Positions 11,840 to 24,165 of a DNA stretch of 64,000 nucleotides are shown in pieces. Both the position numbers and the translations under genes were made by a program. The DNA comes from Cycas panzhihuaensis. Lineage: Eukaryota > Cycadophyta. The notes beneath the pieces were generated by a model. That model searched no databases. It was not told the DNA's origin and was given only the letters and a program-made list of their open reading frames with translations. The number at the start of each line of letters is the position of its first letter. Positions within the stretch are counted from its first letter, which is position 1. The stretch spans positions 135,353,741-135,417,740 of the forward strand of contig CM041465.1 of assembly GCA_023213395.1 (NCBI GenBank), in the 5' to 3' direction.

Positions 11840-12490
11840 TGTTTAGGATCATACTTGGGGAGCCAAGGAGAAGGTAAAACTCATGCATTTTAATGTGATA
11901 AGTCCTCTTTGAAACCCTTCCATATTTGGGGCTTATTATAGTTTACTGTTTATAGATGATTATACTAGAAAGGCCTAGGCACATTTTTAAAAAAATAAGT
12001 CTAAAATGTTTGACTTCTTTTGTGAATAGAAGATACATATCAAAAATGAATGTGATAAGAAAATAAACTTTTTAAGGAGTGATAATGATAAGGAATATAA
12101 AAATAATGCCTTCAATAAGTTCTAAGTCATGGTATAAAGCAAGAATTTATAGTTCTACATATTCCATAATAAAATGATATTACAAAAATGAAAAATCATG
12201 CCATGATGGAAATAGCAAGGTGTATGGTGTATGCTAAAAACTTTCCACCTAAGTTTTGGGTAGAAGCTATTAGGACAACCATTTATATCCTGAATAGGAT
12301 ACTAACAAAAGCAATTGATGGCATAACCCCTAAAGAAAAATGGACTAGTCATAAACCTATCATTAACCATTTGAAGACATTTGGGTGCATTGTGTATGCA
12401 TGTATTTTAGATGATAGTCACAAGAAGTTGGATCATAAGAGTTTGAAGTATATTTTTATGCGGTGTTTAGATCAAAATAAGGGATATTAG
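11840..12490 (+). pseudogene. C1 integrase core and C-terminal region
   Basis: Frames give FGAYYSLLFIDDYTRKA (first catalytic Asp region), LRSDNDKEYKN (second Asp, SDNG changed to SDND) and the C-terminal block MMEIARCMVYAKNFPPKFWVEA, NRILTKAIDGITPKE and HLKTFGCIVYA. The last block is open for 100 codons from 12188. The enzyme would join element DNA to the chromosome. Stops and frameshifts upstream make it inactive. Confidence 0.85.
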
Positions 12491-12829
12491 GGGAAAAAAT
12501 TATGATTAGTCAAGATGCAGTATTTGATGAGTCTTTTATATATCATGCTAAGAATCCATTATTTGATGAATCTGTTTACTCTTTACTACTTCCATTTCCT
12601 AATGGTACTTTATCAATGATAGAGGAGAATGAACTAGCTACTATGATTCAAAGGGAAGAAGGATAGAGTGGTGTAGGTAATAATTATAAGTAGTCACACA
12701 TAGAGGCATCTTTAACACCAAGTGTTTTTATGTCATTATGAGCTAGGAAAATGATTCAAGACTCTAGTGTGACATTGTAGAATATTTTTAGTGAATGGAG
12801 AATAAGAAGCCATCATGCTAGTCAGGCTT

Positions 12830-14395
12830 TAATGGTTGATACCATAGACTCCCTGGACCAATCTTCATTTGATAAAGTAAAAGATGATCTTTGTTGGAAA
12901 GCTACAATATAGGAGGAATATAATTCTCTCATAATAAATGACACTTGGGAGTTAGTTTTAATACCTCCTATGAAAAACCTTATTAGTTGCAAATAGGTCT
13001 ACAAGACTAAGTTCTACTCCAATAGAGAGGTGGACAGATATAAGGCTATACTTATTGCATAAAGGTTGAAGTAGAAGGAATGGATTGACTATGAGGAAAC
13101 ATTTACACTAATTTCTAAGATGAAAATAGTCTATTTGATCCTTTCTTTGGTAATAAAATATGGTTGGGAGTTATATCAAATAGATGTAAAATTAATATTC
13201 CTTAATGGACAGTTGAAAGAGGAGGTTTATATAGTGTAATCTCTTGGTTTTATTAAGGAAGGTTAGGAGAATCTTATGTGTCAATTAAAGAAGTCACTTT
13301 ATGGCCTAAAATAAGTAGCACATGGTTTGTATATAAAGATTAATTCCAAATTAAAAGAAGAAGGATTTGTTACTACAAATTTAGAGCCAAATCTATATGT
13401 TAAAGGGAGTAGAACTTTGATAATAGTTATTATGTTATATATTTATGATTTAATGATTAGTGGAAACTATAATAAGACTATCATACAAGTCAAATCTAAT
13501 TTGGGAACTACTTTTGACATGATAAAACTTTGTCTTCTACATCACTTCTTAGGCATTAAGGTAAGGTATGTGGAAGACAAAATTACTGTGTTACAAACTA
13601 AGTATGCAAAGAACCTTCTTGACAAATTTAAGATAAAGGACTACAAGTCTATCTAAACATCATACACTAAAGGCATAAAGCTATTAAACGATATGAAAAA
13701 GCTTATTATAGAAGGAATGTTGTACAAACAATTAGTAGGGAGTCTAATCTATTTGACTCATACCAAGCTTAACATTATTTATGCTATCGAATTAGTCTTC
13801 CAATATATGCAAAATTCATGGGAGCCACATTAGGTTACAATAAAGTAGATTCTAAAACATGTGAAGGGAACTCTTAATCTTGGTCTAGATTACCTTTGTG
13901 ATGGAGATGTAAAGTTGCAAGGCTACACTAATAGAGATTAAGAAGGAGACTCTAATGATAAAAATTCCATTGTTTGATATATCTTTAGTATTGACAATGG
14001 ATGTGTATCATGGGAATTAAAGAAGCATATAGTAGCACTATCTTCTATAAAGGTTGAATATCAAGGACTCACTATTGGTGTGAAAAATGTTATATGGGTG
14101 TAAGGACTTTTGAATATCCTTGGTATATCTTATAGTACCCAAATTAATTTTATTAATAACTAGAGCACTATTTATCTATTAAGGAATCCAAAGTTTCATG
14201 TGCATATGAAGCATATTGAGACTTAACATTACTATATCCATGAATAGATAAAAGCAAGGAAGTTGTAGGTTAACTTTTGTCTAAGTGAAGAGTAGCTTGT
14301 AGACATGTTTACCAAGGATTTATTGAAGGTCATGTCATAACATTTGTGCCAGATTGGAACTTAGAGAAGTTATCCTTGAGGAGGGATGTATCAAT
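12830..14395 (+). pseudogene. C1 reverse transcriptase and RNase H
   Basis: The RT begins near NDTWELVLIPP and runs through DYEETFTLISK, GWELYQIDVK, FLNGQLKEEVY, KKSLYGLK and EEGFVT. The catalytic YVDD is changed to YIYD (13440-13455). RNase H follows with GSLIYLTHTKLNI, HVKGTLNLGLDY, SSIKVEYQGLT and NPKFHVHMKHIET. The order and spacing are those of plant copia Pol. About twenty stops interrupt it, most explained by CAG-to-TAG, CAA-to-TAA or TGG-to-TAG. Confidence 0.9.
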
Positions 14396-14458
14396 AAGAA
14401 TAATTATAACATTCACCAATGATAATTTTAGACTATAAATCAATTCCCACATTTATAT

Positions 14459-14468
14459 TAAGAGGGGA
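14459..14468 (+). promoter_or_regulatory. C1 polypurine tract
   Basis: A short purine run (TAAGAGGGGA) abutting the 3' LTR. Confidence 0.75.
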
Positions 14469-14796
14469 TATTAGTATGGTAGTTAATGATAAGACACTTA
14501 TATTAATATTGAATATGGTTTAATTATTATTTAATAATAAGGTGTAAGTTTATGAAGGGTCACAATCTTTAAGGGTTGACACCACTTGGGGAATTATAAA
14601 TATTCCAGAGTCTATTGCATATTCATCCAATTAAGAATCAATATGATCTAGTAATCTTTTATGGCATATTTTTTACATGAAATGGATTTCCTTTATATAT
14701 CTAGCATATTATATTCCCTATGCTTTTATTATGCTTACTATGTATGATCAAGATCTTGTAGCTTAGAACATATGCATGTATGTATATTTCTTTATA
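14469..14796 (+). repeat. C1 3' LTR
   Basis: Aligns with 4264-4596 along its length. Both terminal dinucleotides have become TA. CATTT follows, matching CATTC before the 5' LTR at 4 of 5 bases. Confidence 0.87.
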
Positions 14797-14801
14797 CATT
14801 T

Positions 14802-15420
14802 ATTGATATAAGCCTATAAAAAGAATGAAAGTACAATAGATGAATATTAATGTACCACATGCATCACGTTATATGTTATGGATCATATTTATAGAGGCTA
14901 TTGCAAGCATCTAAGTAGGGATTCACTACCATATGACACCATGAGTCTTTAAGTTTGATATGATTATTCACCATTGCATTATTTGAATGATTAATAAAGT
15001 TGCATAAAGAATTTAAATTGATACGTTTATGGAAGAGTTCCATTGGTAATCTATATTAATTTAATATAAAAGAGTATACAAGATACAAAATATGTAATTA
15101 ATATATTTCTTTTATTCCTCAACTCACCAAGATTATAGAAAAGAAACACTTGCATGAACATCAAAAGATCACCAAATTTATATGATATCATAAATAAATT
15201 CTAGATGTGACCTTCCCTCACAATTATTGGGCCTTAAATAGGTTAGGATGGCTCTTCCTCATAGGATTTGATTAGTGGAAAAAATAATCCCCATTCTTAT
15301 TACAAGATATAAATGGCCCATACACATAAGTTTATAGGAAGCTCTAACCATCATGTGTCTTAGTCATATGAATTAGTAACCTGATTCTACTAACGATAGT
15401 TGATTATATAATTGAGCTAT
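14802..15420. other. AT-rich stretch, nothing recognised
   Basis: No domain, repeat pair or RNA gene seen. The right end may be 3' untranslated sequence of the minus-strand gypsy fragment that follows. Confidence 0.5.
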
Positions 15421-15424
15421 TTTT

Positions 15425-16070
15425 TAAGACGTCGAGTCCTTGAGGCTTAGAAGATAAGGTTACTACTTGACAAAATCATTTGACTCCCATGTTGCTTCCT
15501 GTAGACCATAATTGACCCACTATACAAAATGCTCAGAGATGGTCCACTTTCAAAGGTAGCATTATTGATTGGTGATAACATGATTGGGGGGGAAGCTGTG
15601 AGTAGTTACTCATCATTGAGAATGGGAAGGGTGGTCTATGGGATAATATTCTTTCTAAGATACTTCTTTAGGTAAGAGTCATGGAATACACTATGGATCT
15701 TTATGGTTTATAGGAATTCAAGTATGTAGGTAACTTAACCACTCTTTTGTAGAACTTTATATGGGCTGTAATAATATGGGCTTAACTTATGGCCTTTGTG
15801 TCACTTAAGGGATTACTATTTATATGGATAGATATAAAGGAATACTAAGTCATAAATGGAGAAGAAGCAATTAGAATAATGGAAACCAATGAGCTACTTC
15901 ATATAATTCTATGTATTCGCTAGGTTTTACATAAGAGCGTGTAGGATTTGGTTAATCTCTTAGAGTTTTTGCTATATAAAAGTAGTTTAGAGGTAAGTAT
16001 ATAGAGTGTGGTGGGATAGTAGGGGCTAGCCATAGAGATCCATGAATAAGAACATACATATAGTCAAATG
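15425..16070 (-). pseudogene. Chromovirus integrase C-terminus with chromodomain
   Basis: Reading the minus strand, one frame gives HKGHKLSPYYYSPYKVLQK, then IHSVFHDSYLKK and about 60 residues later WVNYGLQEATWE. The first two are the integrase C-terminal GPY/F-like module of Ty3/gypsy chromoviruses. The last is the core of the chromodomain that targets integration to marked chromatin. Upstream a KRLTKSYTLL-like helix is visible. Stops are numerous. The rest of the element, which would lie at higher coordinates, is missing: the fragment stops just before the LTR at 16194. Confidence 0.75.
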
Positions 16071-16193
16071 ATATGATAAGTTATATTAGTTTTTAACTAG
16101 GGTTAGTTAGGAAGTCCACTTGGATTGATGGTTAAAAGTAAAACAACACAAATAAGTTTTGAGTATTTTATTTAGAACTTACAATTTGTCATT

Positions 16194-16502
16194 TGTTAAG
16201 GATCTAATCCATAACTTACCTTCTCTTATATTTCCTTATATCTTCTACCTCTTCTCTCTCTTATCTTATCTTATATCTTTTATTAAAATCTCAGGTGTGT
16301 AAGTAGAAGGCTATGCAATAGTCATAGAGCCCTATATATATTCGTATAATCCTTAGAGTGTAATATTTTGAATATCATTACTATTGTATATAATTGGGAG
16401 GTTGTTCCCCTTAAAGGGTTTTGTAATATAAGCACTCTCTTTTGGTGTTATTTAGGTGCTATACTAGTGTGTTGTTATCATTGAAGAAGTGATATCCTAC
16501 CA
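16194..16502 (+). repeat. LTR, probably the 5' LTR of gypsy element G
   Basis: Begins TGTTAAGGATC and ends TCCTACCA. Two bases later comes a perfect primer site. It is the same family as the minus-strand LTR at 7083-7463. A matching 3' LTR is not seen in the window. Confidence 0.72.
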
Positions 16503-16504
16503 AG

Positions 16505-16516
16505 TGGTATCAGAGC
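16505..16516 (+). promoter_or_regulatory. Primer-binding site of element G
   Basis: TGGTATCAGAGC is a perfect complement of the plant initiator Met-tRNA 3' end. Confidence 0.85.
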
Positions 16517-17489
16517 AGTCAATTCACAACTTGAGAGAGAGTCAAAGGTATTGAATAGTTAATTTTTTTTTATTAGTTTTTATTCTTATTAATATTTATT
16601 CTTTTTTTAAATTTCTTATTAGTCACTTTTGATTTTTGGGGGTAGACAACACTGTAATTAGGTAGTTACCCCAATACTACCACCATATAGTTTTTCTCTG
16701 CATTTAAATAGAGATCCTATGTTAGGGGTCTATAAATATCATATAGAACTATCATGTTAAGCTAAGTGTATCATGGCTTTTATTCCCCTTGTATGAATAA
16801 CTAGAGATCAAACTACTAAACCAAGTCTTAGACAAAACTTGGTTCTTAAATTATACCTCTATGTACCTATGGGTATATAAGAGGACCCCCTAGGTACGCT
16901 TTCCTGATATAGGTAACCATAGGAAATCTATTGACTATCTATAATTTGTAGTGCATTAGTAAGTAGTTAGCCCTAAGAAGTTACTCTCCATATACCTTAA
17001 AGATGGGGTAGTACAATAATAGAGTAGAGGATTAGCCTTTATAAATCGATACTATTTATGACTCATGTTAATATATTGGAGGGCCTATAAACTAAACAAT
17101 CTTAGACCTAATGTACTTGGTCAGTCTATTAGGGTCTATATACACCTAGTTAGTTTGTGAGTTAGTCATCATTAGTATGAAAAACCTAATATGTCTGACT
17201 AGTTTATTGTTAGTTTGTATGTACATAGTCAGTCAGTCAATTGTAAATAATTAAAAGAAAAAATCCTAAAAAAATTACTAAAAAGGAGATATCTCATTAT
17301 TAGAAGCTCAACCTAATCTCAAACTTTAAAGGACCATCTAGAACACCATTCTACATAAAAGCTCCCTAGATAACTGCTACCCAAATTCCATATAGAATTC
17401 TCAGAAAATTTTAAATTCTATTTTTTCTTCTCTGGATTATAACCCATCATCGATAACTCAAATTCCCTCCAAAATTTGGAAATAGAGTC
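16517..17489 (+). other. Leader of element G, left half
   Basis: No coding region recognised. T1 is inserted at its end, with GAGTC at 17485-17489. The interrupted sequence resumes at about 32297. Confidence 0.55.
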
Positions 17490-17989
17490 TATTTCCCAAC
17501 TACTAGGAATAGATATAGATAGATTGACTTAGGTAAGCTCAGGTATGTTTCTTCCTTTTCACTTTTACTATTTCTTTGGAAAGGTCTACAGAAGTATTGC
17601 CTCATTGCATGACTGCTTGCTTCATTTATATGATCACTTTGCATTTGTTACCTAGTCATGCTGCTTGTCATATTGTGACCCTATGACGACCTAGAGAGAC
17701 CTACCTTTTTGTAAGGTAGGCATCCCCATGGCACTCTATGACCCTCCACACTACCTCCACATCGCCTCAAGCCTCATTTGATTCGTATGACACATTCATG
17801 CCCTGATTTTGAGCTCTTACCATGTAATTTCTGGGACCTTTAGCCTTTGATGCCTCTTTTGGCCTTGTCCACATGCCTTTTGGACTGTCCTAGCCACCTA
17901 GACAAGGGGGCCAGCCCCTCCCAGGCCTGCCACATCACCTTCTAAGGCTCCTAGAACCCAGATTATTGCCATTTTGGCTTTCTGATCTC

Positions 17990-18033
17990 GCACCGCTATA
18001 AACTTAGTGGTACCCCAAAGTTTATCATGGTGT
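17990..18033. promoter_or_regulatory. GGTACC-centred palindrome in T1 5' LTR
   Basis: ATAAACTT (17998-18005) and AAGTTTAT (18018-18025) are perfect arms around a GGTACC centre. CACC and GGTG extend the symmetry outward. It lies about 130 bp upstream of the TATA box. Confidence 0.85.
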
Positions 18034-18062
18034 GGCCGTTGCAAGTTATTTTTTAAAACTGC

Positions 18063-18098
18063 CATGGCAATTCTCGCTTTTTCTACAGAATTGCCATG
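18063..18098. promoter_or_regulatory. Second hairpin in T1 5' LTR
   Basis: Perfect 11-bp arms CATGGCAATTC and GAATTGCCATG with a 14-nt loop. Conserved in position in the 3' LTR and in T3. Confidence 0.85.
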
Positions 18099-18159
18099 CG
18101 GCCTCATGCCTAGCTCAGCCCTATTCGCATCTTATTCACTTATCCAGGGTTGGGATGGG

Positions 18160-18166
18160 TATAAAT
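18160..18166 (+). promoter_or_regulatory. LTR TATA box (T1 5' LTR)
   Basis: TATAAAT in the context GGGTATAAATCC, preserved at the same place in the T1 3' LTR (30104-30110) and the T3 LTR (46653-46659, minus). Confidence 0.65.
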
Positions 18167-20236
18167 CCTAAAATCATTATCATTTTAAGACTCTTGATCT
18201 TTTTGGCTCTTCAACTCAACTACTTCCTCTAGCAACTTCTATTCTTTCTCTCTTCCTTCCACAGGTCCATATGCAGACCTATGTTTTTTTGTAGCTCCAG
18301 TTAGGACTTGCCTATAACGGTCCCTCTCCATGGTGGAAGGCTTCTCTCTAGGAATTCTCAAGCAAGTTTAGGTGTGGTTCTCTTATTATAATTCGCCCTA
18401 GCAAGCATCTCCTACAGTCATCCCTAGGGTTACCTCCTACAAACCCTGTAGGAACCCTCCTCTTTCACTGGTTGCAGGGGTAAACTTACCTTAGACTTAG
18501 CTCAGCAGGTATTTTAGACCCCTTTTTAAGGATTTATGGTATGTTATCTTCATGTTAGACTTATTTTGTAGTGTGTTTACTTGCTTCCTTCATATTTGGC
18601 TATAGCAAACCTTGCTTCCATTGAGTTTAGCCTTTTATTCCAGGTTTTCACCTTTCGTCCGCTAGTTTTCCTTAAGGAAGTAGCAGGAGAAGATCCATAA
18701 AGGTTGGGTGAAGGGAGTAAGGCAAGGCAATCCCACTTAGGCCTACTCCCAAAGGGCAATCCCCTTCCCACCTTTCCTCTCCTGCTCCCATTCTTCTCTT
18801 GGGTTGATTAGGAGAAGGTGAGCCTTAGGCCTACACTAGATTATTAGCATGTGCAGCCCTTGCTGTGCTGATTCTAGGCCAACACGCCTCTCATTTGGAC
18901 TTCTGTAATGTCCTTAATGTTGTTGGGTATCCTTTGAAAACATTGGTAGGGGTTTATATGTTGGATTGCTGCCCATAGCAACTCCATCACCTTTCTACCT
19001 CTCCAACACTCCGCTACACTTATCCTAATGTTTCTTGGCTATCATAAGTCACTATTTATCCTTACTTTGTGGAGAACCTAATGGAGGGTTTGGCCATCTT
19101 GAGGCTTCCCTTCACTCCTTCTTCCTTGACGTTCATGTTTACTTGAGGGAAGATTGGAGTTATTTGTAGTAGTTATTTTCCTAACTTGATATAATGACTT
19201 GATATATACCACATGCACTTGCATATATATATCTATATCTATATATATATATATATATAGCTCTTTTGAAACCCCTTCTTGGAAGGGATAAGTCCTTGTA
19301 TGTGCAGGTTGGAACAGTTTTGAGTGAAAGGAAAAGGCTTCCAAATCTGGGTACGCTTTATCCTCTTTTCCTTTCTTTCATTCCATTCACTTCTATTTGT
19401 TCCGCTTTCTTTCACAAGGGGAAGGTAAGGAAGCCCCCGTCCTTCGCGTTGATCTTGGTCACACATCTGCCGGTTGGTGTGAGGGTGTGTGTTGCATGTG
19501 GGTGAGGTCTTTTGTCGGCTGCTACACCTCTCAGGTACGCATATCTGTTCCATTACCCCCCTATTTCCCCTTTTTTCTTTCATTTAAATCTATGTTATAG
19601 CTAAATAGACCACATGAAAGTAAAATGTTAAATGGTATTGATTGTTTGTACTTGTATGTCATATGCTTGTCACACATAGGAAAAGGACATAATAGGAACC
19701 CCCTTTCCTCTTCCTCTTCCTATCAGCCCAAGCATACCTTTAAGTGCATTCCACTTAGCATTGTTTGCTTGCACACATAACACTGGTCCTTTTTTCCTTT
19801 TGCCCCTTTAGTTATTAAAGGAAGCCTTGGCTTTAGTGTGTGTGTGTGTCTCTCTTAGTTCCATTTGCCTTGACCAAATAACCAAGAGAGATCCACTTAC
19901 ATTGTAGGCTCTCGCCTACCCCATTCATATTCATTTCCCTTCATCATAGGGAAACACTTTGAGGATTCCTCTTCTTCCCTTCCAGGCATCCAAGGGTGGG
20001 AGGACCTTCCTCTCGAGACCATCCAGGATACCCCCTATATGCACTCTCTCTTCTAGATTGAGGGCTACTTTAAGGTAGTTGGGTGCCATTCGTAGGTCCT
20101 GAACTTGCACTCTAGTGCATGGGGCGCCCTGCGTGGTGCTTTCTTTGCCTGTAGGTTCTTGCCCACACCTTCAATATCATCGTTGACCACCATCATTCAT
20201 ATTGAGCATAGTGACTATCTCGTAGATGCGCATCTA

Positions 20237-20494
20237 CTAGTGACCATACTAGGGACCTGCCAGTAAGGGAGCTAGTTCCTATCCCTTCCTATTGGTACTA
20301 CTACCTTTTAGTGGTCTTCTCTACTTATTTCTTTCATTGTGTAGCCCCCAACATGTACTTTACATTTCTCTTTCCTCTTTTAACACTTTGGTAAGTTTTG
20401 TATACGACGTTTCTCACGTTGCCTACGTGGTTTACCTCTGTTGTTAGAAGACCCTGCATATTGTCTTCTTTCATCGCCGGATTCCAATTCATCC
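20237..20494 (+). other. T1 leader
   Basis: A short leader before gag. I cannot identify a convincing primer site directly after the LTR; the nearest candidate, TAGTGACC, would need a decayed TGG start. Confidence 0.5.
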
Positions 20495-22710
20495 ATGGAA
20501 GGATACCCTTCAGATTGGGCTTATCATGCATTTGCTTTGGGAGCTCATGAGTTCCCCACATCTATTCTAGGATCCACCCAAGAGGGTGACGATCTTATAT
20601 ACTATCCGAGTGATCAACATCACCCACTTGATGCCCATCCCTCTACTCATGGAGTAGAGGGTCCATCTCCTCTTAAGATTCACCACCTAGTTGGTGATTC
20701 TTATGAGGAGTGCCCTGAGGGGTCTACTTCGTTTGAGGTCCTGTCTGCCTCCTACGATCACGTAGATGCCCCTCCTGCTGGTGTGGTTGAAGCCCTTAGC
20801 GAGTGCTTTTGGGCTGCTCACCTTCAATCACGTCCTAGATGGTTTGAAGATGTCTTGCATAGTGGGGCATCCTCCTCATCGTGCATGTCCCACTATCTTC
20901 ATTCACATCTACACCTCCCATAACAAGTAATCCTTTTGTGCCGACACATTCGTCTCGCTCTATCCCTATATCTACCTTAGGGACGTCTATCACACCTTCT
21001 ATTCCTCATCATGGTCCTAGCTCTTCGGGGCCCTCTTGTGGTATGTCTTTTTCCTAACTTGGGGTTAGCATACCTTTTCCTAGTCAAGACAACATGCCAC
21101 TTCCTAATGTGGTGCATGTATTTCCTAGTAGGCCTAGAGGTCCTACTAATACCCCTGCCACTAGTCATGTGGGATCCGTTCCTACGCATACTCAAAGCCA
21201 ACCTAATGGTCCATCTCTTTACGTACCCCCAGGCTATACTTCTCAGCCTTAGGGGCACAGTAAGGGGAACTATATTCTAACTTATGGGGTGGACCTGTTA
21301 CATCCATATGAGGTTGTGCCACCCACAGGTGGCCTATATGGACAGAACTCGGTTCCTCACCTTTCCTTTCCATCATCCTGCTCCTTACATTTCGCCTTTG
21401 CAAGGAAACCTAACTTCCTTTCAAGGCGCTTACCCTCAAGTCCCTTTCCAACAAGGGACACTTTCTCAAGGAGGAATGGGCCTACCACCCCCATTCGTTC
21501 CTTGTCCATTACCTCCTACATTATTTATCGATCCTATGGTCCATGCGAGGGCACGTCCCTTCATGGATTATAGATCGACACCATTATCTATTGAGGCGTT
21601 AAGAACCAACTTACTACCTCATCCCCTCGAAGTTCCTAAGTTTGATGGAATTTCATCACAGGATCTAGCCGAGCACGTCTGTAGCTTCTCTATGGCGTGC
21701 ATTGATTACTGGGCCTATGATCACATACTAATGAAATTATTTCCATGATCCTTATAAGGTGATGCCCTTAAGTAGTTTTATCGCCTGCCTGCCCATTCCA
21801 TTTTCTCATTCCAACAACTTATGGACAAGTTCATCAACTATTTTGATGTGGCTCGTCCATTTGAAAGTGGAATGAAATCCCTTCTTTTGCTTAAACAAGG
21901 TCATGATGAAATGAATCTTGACTTTGTGCAACGATTTCATGACCTCCTCCATTCCACTAAGGCTACTTTGCCTGCAGAATTGAAGAGGGATCTCTTCATT
22001 AATGCACTTCGTCCAAAAGTCCATGTGGAAGTCCTTAAGATGGAGGCAACCACATGTGATTTTGCTATTGCAAAGTGCTTAGCACTTGAGGCTATTGAGA
22101 TCTAAGCTGTACTCAAGAAGCCTCTCAAACCCTCATAGTGTCGTGAGGCACCACCCCAAACCAAAGAAACCAAACCACAACAATCCAGTAGGTCCTCTTC
22201 TCATCCGACTGAGAAGACCCTAGACCTACTTACTTCTGCTATACATTCATTCGAGCGTACGATGAAGGAGCTTAAACTGCAAGCTCCTTCATCACCCACT
22301 TCCAATAAATAAATCTAATAAGCTACTCAAGCTCCTCTTCCTAAGGGTGGTAACACCCAGTCCTCTCAAGCAAGGAAGCCAGATTCCTCACTTGAGAAGA
22401 AGTGGTGTTCCGTTCATGGGGAGTGTTTCCATGACAATTTACGTTGTAGGGCTCAACATCCTAAGGATCCCCCACAACATGACTCATCTCCTAAATGGGC
22501 CTCAAGGCCCAACCTAGACCAACTGGTCCACAAGGATCCATTTCCTAAACATGGGAAATGTGATCGTAATGCTCAACCAAAGAACAACCGGAACCAAGGA
22601 AGATCCTCGAATTCCTGTCCTTCCCGCAATAAGGGGAAGGGCACCCAGGATTCATCTTCTTCCTTGTGTTCTCCTAACAGACATACTCCCTCACCTTTTC
22701 ATGTCCTAGA
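20495..22710 (+). pseudogene. T1 gag with zinc knuckle
   Basis: The start is set at the ATG of MEGYPSDWAYHAF, the same start that opens T2 gag. A Pro/Ser-rich N-terminal half (to about 21590) leads to the capsid domain. There SMACIDYWAYDHILMKLFP, ARPFESGMKSLLLLKQGHDE and KATLPAELKRDLFINALRP are the typical gypsy Gag helices. A knuckle KKWCSVHGECFHDNLRC follows (about 22400-22450). At least six stops break the frame (for example in LFP*SL*GDALK*FY), nearly all TAG or TAA replacing CGA, CAG or TGG as judged from T2. Gag would build the particle and package RNA. It is inactive here. Confidence 0.88.
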
Positions 22711-23560
22711 ATAAGGGAAAGAAGGTGATTCAAATGCTTGAGGCCACCCCCTTATATGCCTTAACTCAGTCTCAAGTTGCTAAAAAGGCCATTGGCGCCT
22801 CTTCTTCTACTCTACACTCTGATCCTCTTCCGGAAACCTCCTTTCCAAAAGTTCCATTACTTCCTAAGACTATTCCTGTTCATCCAGGTCACTATGATTT
22901 TAGAAGAGCCCTTCGTCAATTCACAGCAAAGGGGAAGGCCTTTTTCGTTGTCAATGAGATTTGTACCATGGCCATCGGGATGTCCATCATGGACGTCTTG
23001 AGAAGTTGTCCTGAATAAGAACTCTCCTTTTAGAAGCTTTAGGGTTAGGTGACACGCCTATTCACGCTTTGGGTATTACTCAAAGCCATGAGCTCGTCAT
23101 TTCTTTTGACCCTAAAGACCTTCCCCTTGCTTGTGAAAGGGAATGCCAATGGAACTTCCCTTTCACCATCACTATTGACACACTAGACTATACCTTGCGA
23201 AGGACTGTAGTCAACAATGGTTCTTTCGTTAATGCCATGCCTTTACGCATTATGCAAGAGTTTAGTATTTCCACCTTGGAACTTATTCCATGGTGATGCC
23301 AAGGCTATGACAGTAGCGAAAAGACTCCATTGGGATATGTTTTGATCCCTCTCACTCTCGAGGACAAGACTATCCTCGCCGACATTGTAGTCCTTGACGT
23401 TGACACTGACTATAATCTTCTCTTAAGTCAACCATGGCTGTATCAGATGGGAGCTGTGTGCTTGATCCGCTGAGGGCAACTTAAGTTCATCCATAATAGA
23501 CGAATGAGGGTTATTTCCTGTGAGTGCCCACCTATCAAACAAACTTGTCCTACCAACCAA
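22711..23560 (+). pseudogene. T1 aspartic protease
   Basis: The frame reads MLEATPLYALTQSQV, then LPKTIPVHPGHYDFRRAL, MSIMDVLRSCPE and VISFDPKDLP. The active-site loop is VVNNGSFVNAMP, where T2 has VDNGSSVNAMP, so the catalytic Asp is lost by a GAC-to-AAC change. The end of the fold is LDVDTDYNLLLSQPWL. The enzyme would process Gag-Pol. It matches T2 56716-55970 throughout and carries three or more stops. Confidence 0.85.
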
Positions 23561-24165
23561 GTAAGCCATGGCCATACGAAGGAGGATAAAGGCCCTTCTA
23601 CTCATGCCTCAGCTTACTCCATCAGCATACCTGATTCATCCTATCTTGAAGAAGATCCCACATCTTCTTCCTCTAGCCTTACTCGCTTTGCTCCTATTGG
23701 TGTTGGGAGCTATAGGTACCTTGCCTTATTTAGTGACGATGAGTCCCATGGTGAGGATGAGGACTTTCCTCACCCCTTCTCCTTCCTCCGCACTAGTAGG
23801 AGGCACCCTTCCTATTCTAGGTCCTAAAACTCCTATTGTTGGAGAGATTAGTCATCTTCTTATGTCACATGCCATTGCACGCATTGACCCATAGGTTCTT
23901 AATTCTTCCTCTCCATCACTCCCTGCAGGTGATGGTTTTGAGGAACTTCCTTTTGCTCCTTTCGAGAAGCTCCTTCCTGACTCTCGCTTAGAGTCTTTTG
24001 AGGACATTGAGTAGCCTGATGACCATCGTGGTCTTATTGCTCCCACTTCCTTCAACACCTCGTCTATTCGAAGTAAGGTCAACCACAGGGTGGATTACTT
24101 CGAAGATGGTGAGGCTTTACTTGAGCACTTAGTGGGCTCTGCGCCCAACCTAGTCAAGATCCCCT
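23561..24165 (+). pseudogene. T1 protease-RT linker, ending at a large deletion
   Basis: An acidic, Ser/Pro-rich linker (LFSDDESHGEDEDFPHPFS and GDGFEELPFAPFEKLLP). At about 24165 it runs straight into the integrase tail. The palm of RT, RNase H and the integrase catalytic core are therefore absent. Confidence 0.75.

Larger units (their letters stand above)
4264..14796 (+). mobile_element. Ty1/copia LTR retrotransposon C1, interrupted by C2
   Basis: The element is bounded by 333- and 328-bp LTRs that align along their length, and flanked by CATTC (4259-4263) and CATTT (14797-14801). A Met-tRNA-type primer site follows the 5' LTR and a purine tract precedes the 3' LTR. Inside, gag, protease, integrase, RT and RNase H remnants occur in copia order. 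Removing C2 and one copy of its 5-bp duplication leaves about 5.96 kb, a normal copia length. Every domain carries stops, so it cannot move. Both terminal bases of the 3' LTR have changed (TG to TA, CA to TA), each a C-to-T or G-to-A transition. Confidence 0.9.
17490..20236 (+). repeat. T1 5' LTR
   Basis: Starts TATTTCCC (TG changed to TA) and ends GCGCATCTA (CA changed to TA). The 2.75-kb partner of 29434-32291 includes two inverted repeats, a TATA box and a short TA microsatellite at about 19222-19259. Confidence 0.87.

Noticed and set aside
21011-21573. Alternative-frame ORFs over T1 gag
   Set aside because: T2 alignment shows which frame is gag; the others are shadows.
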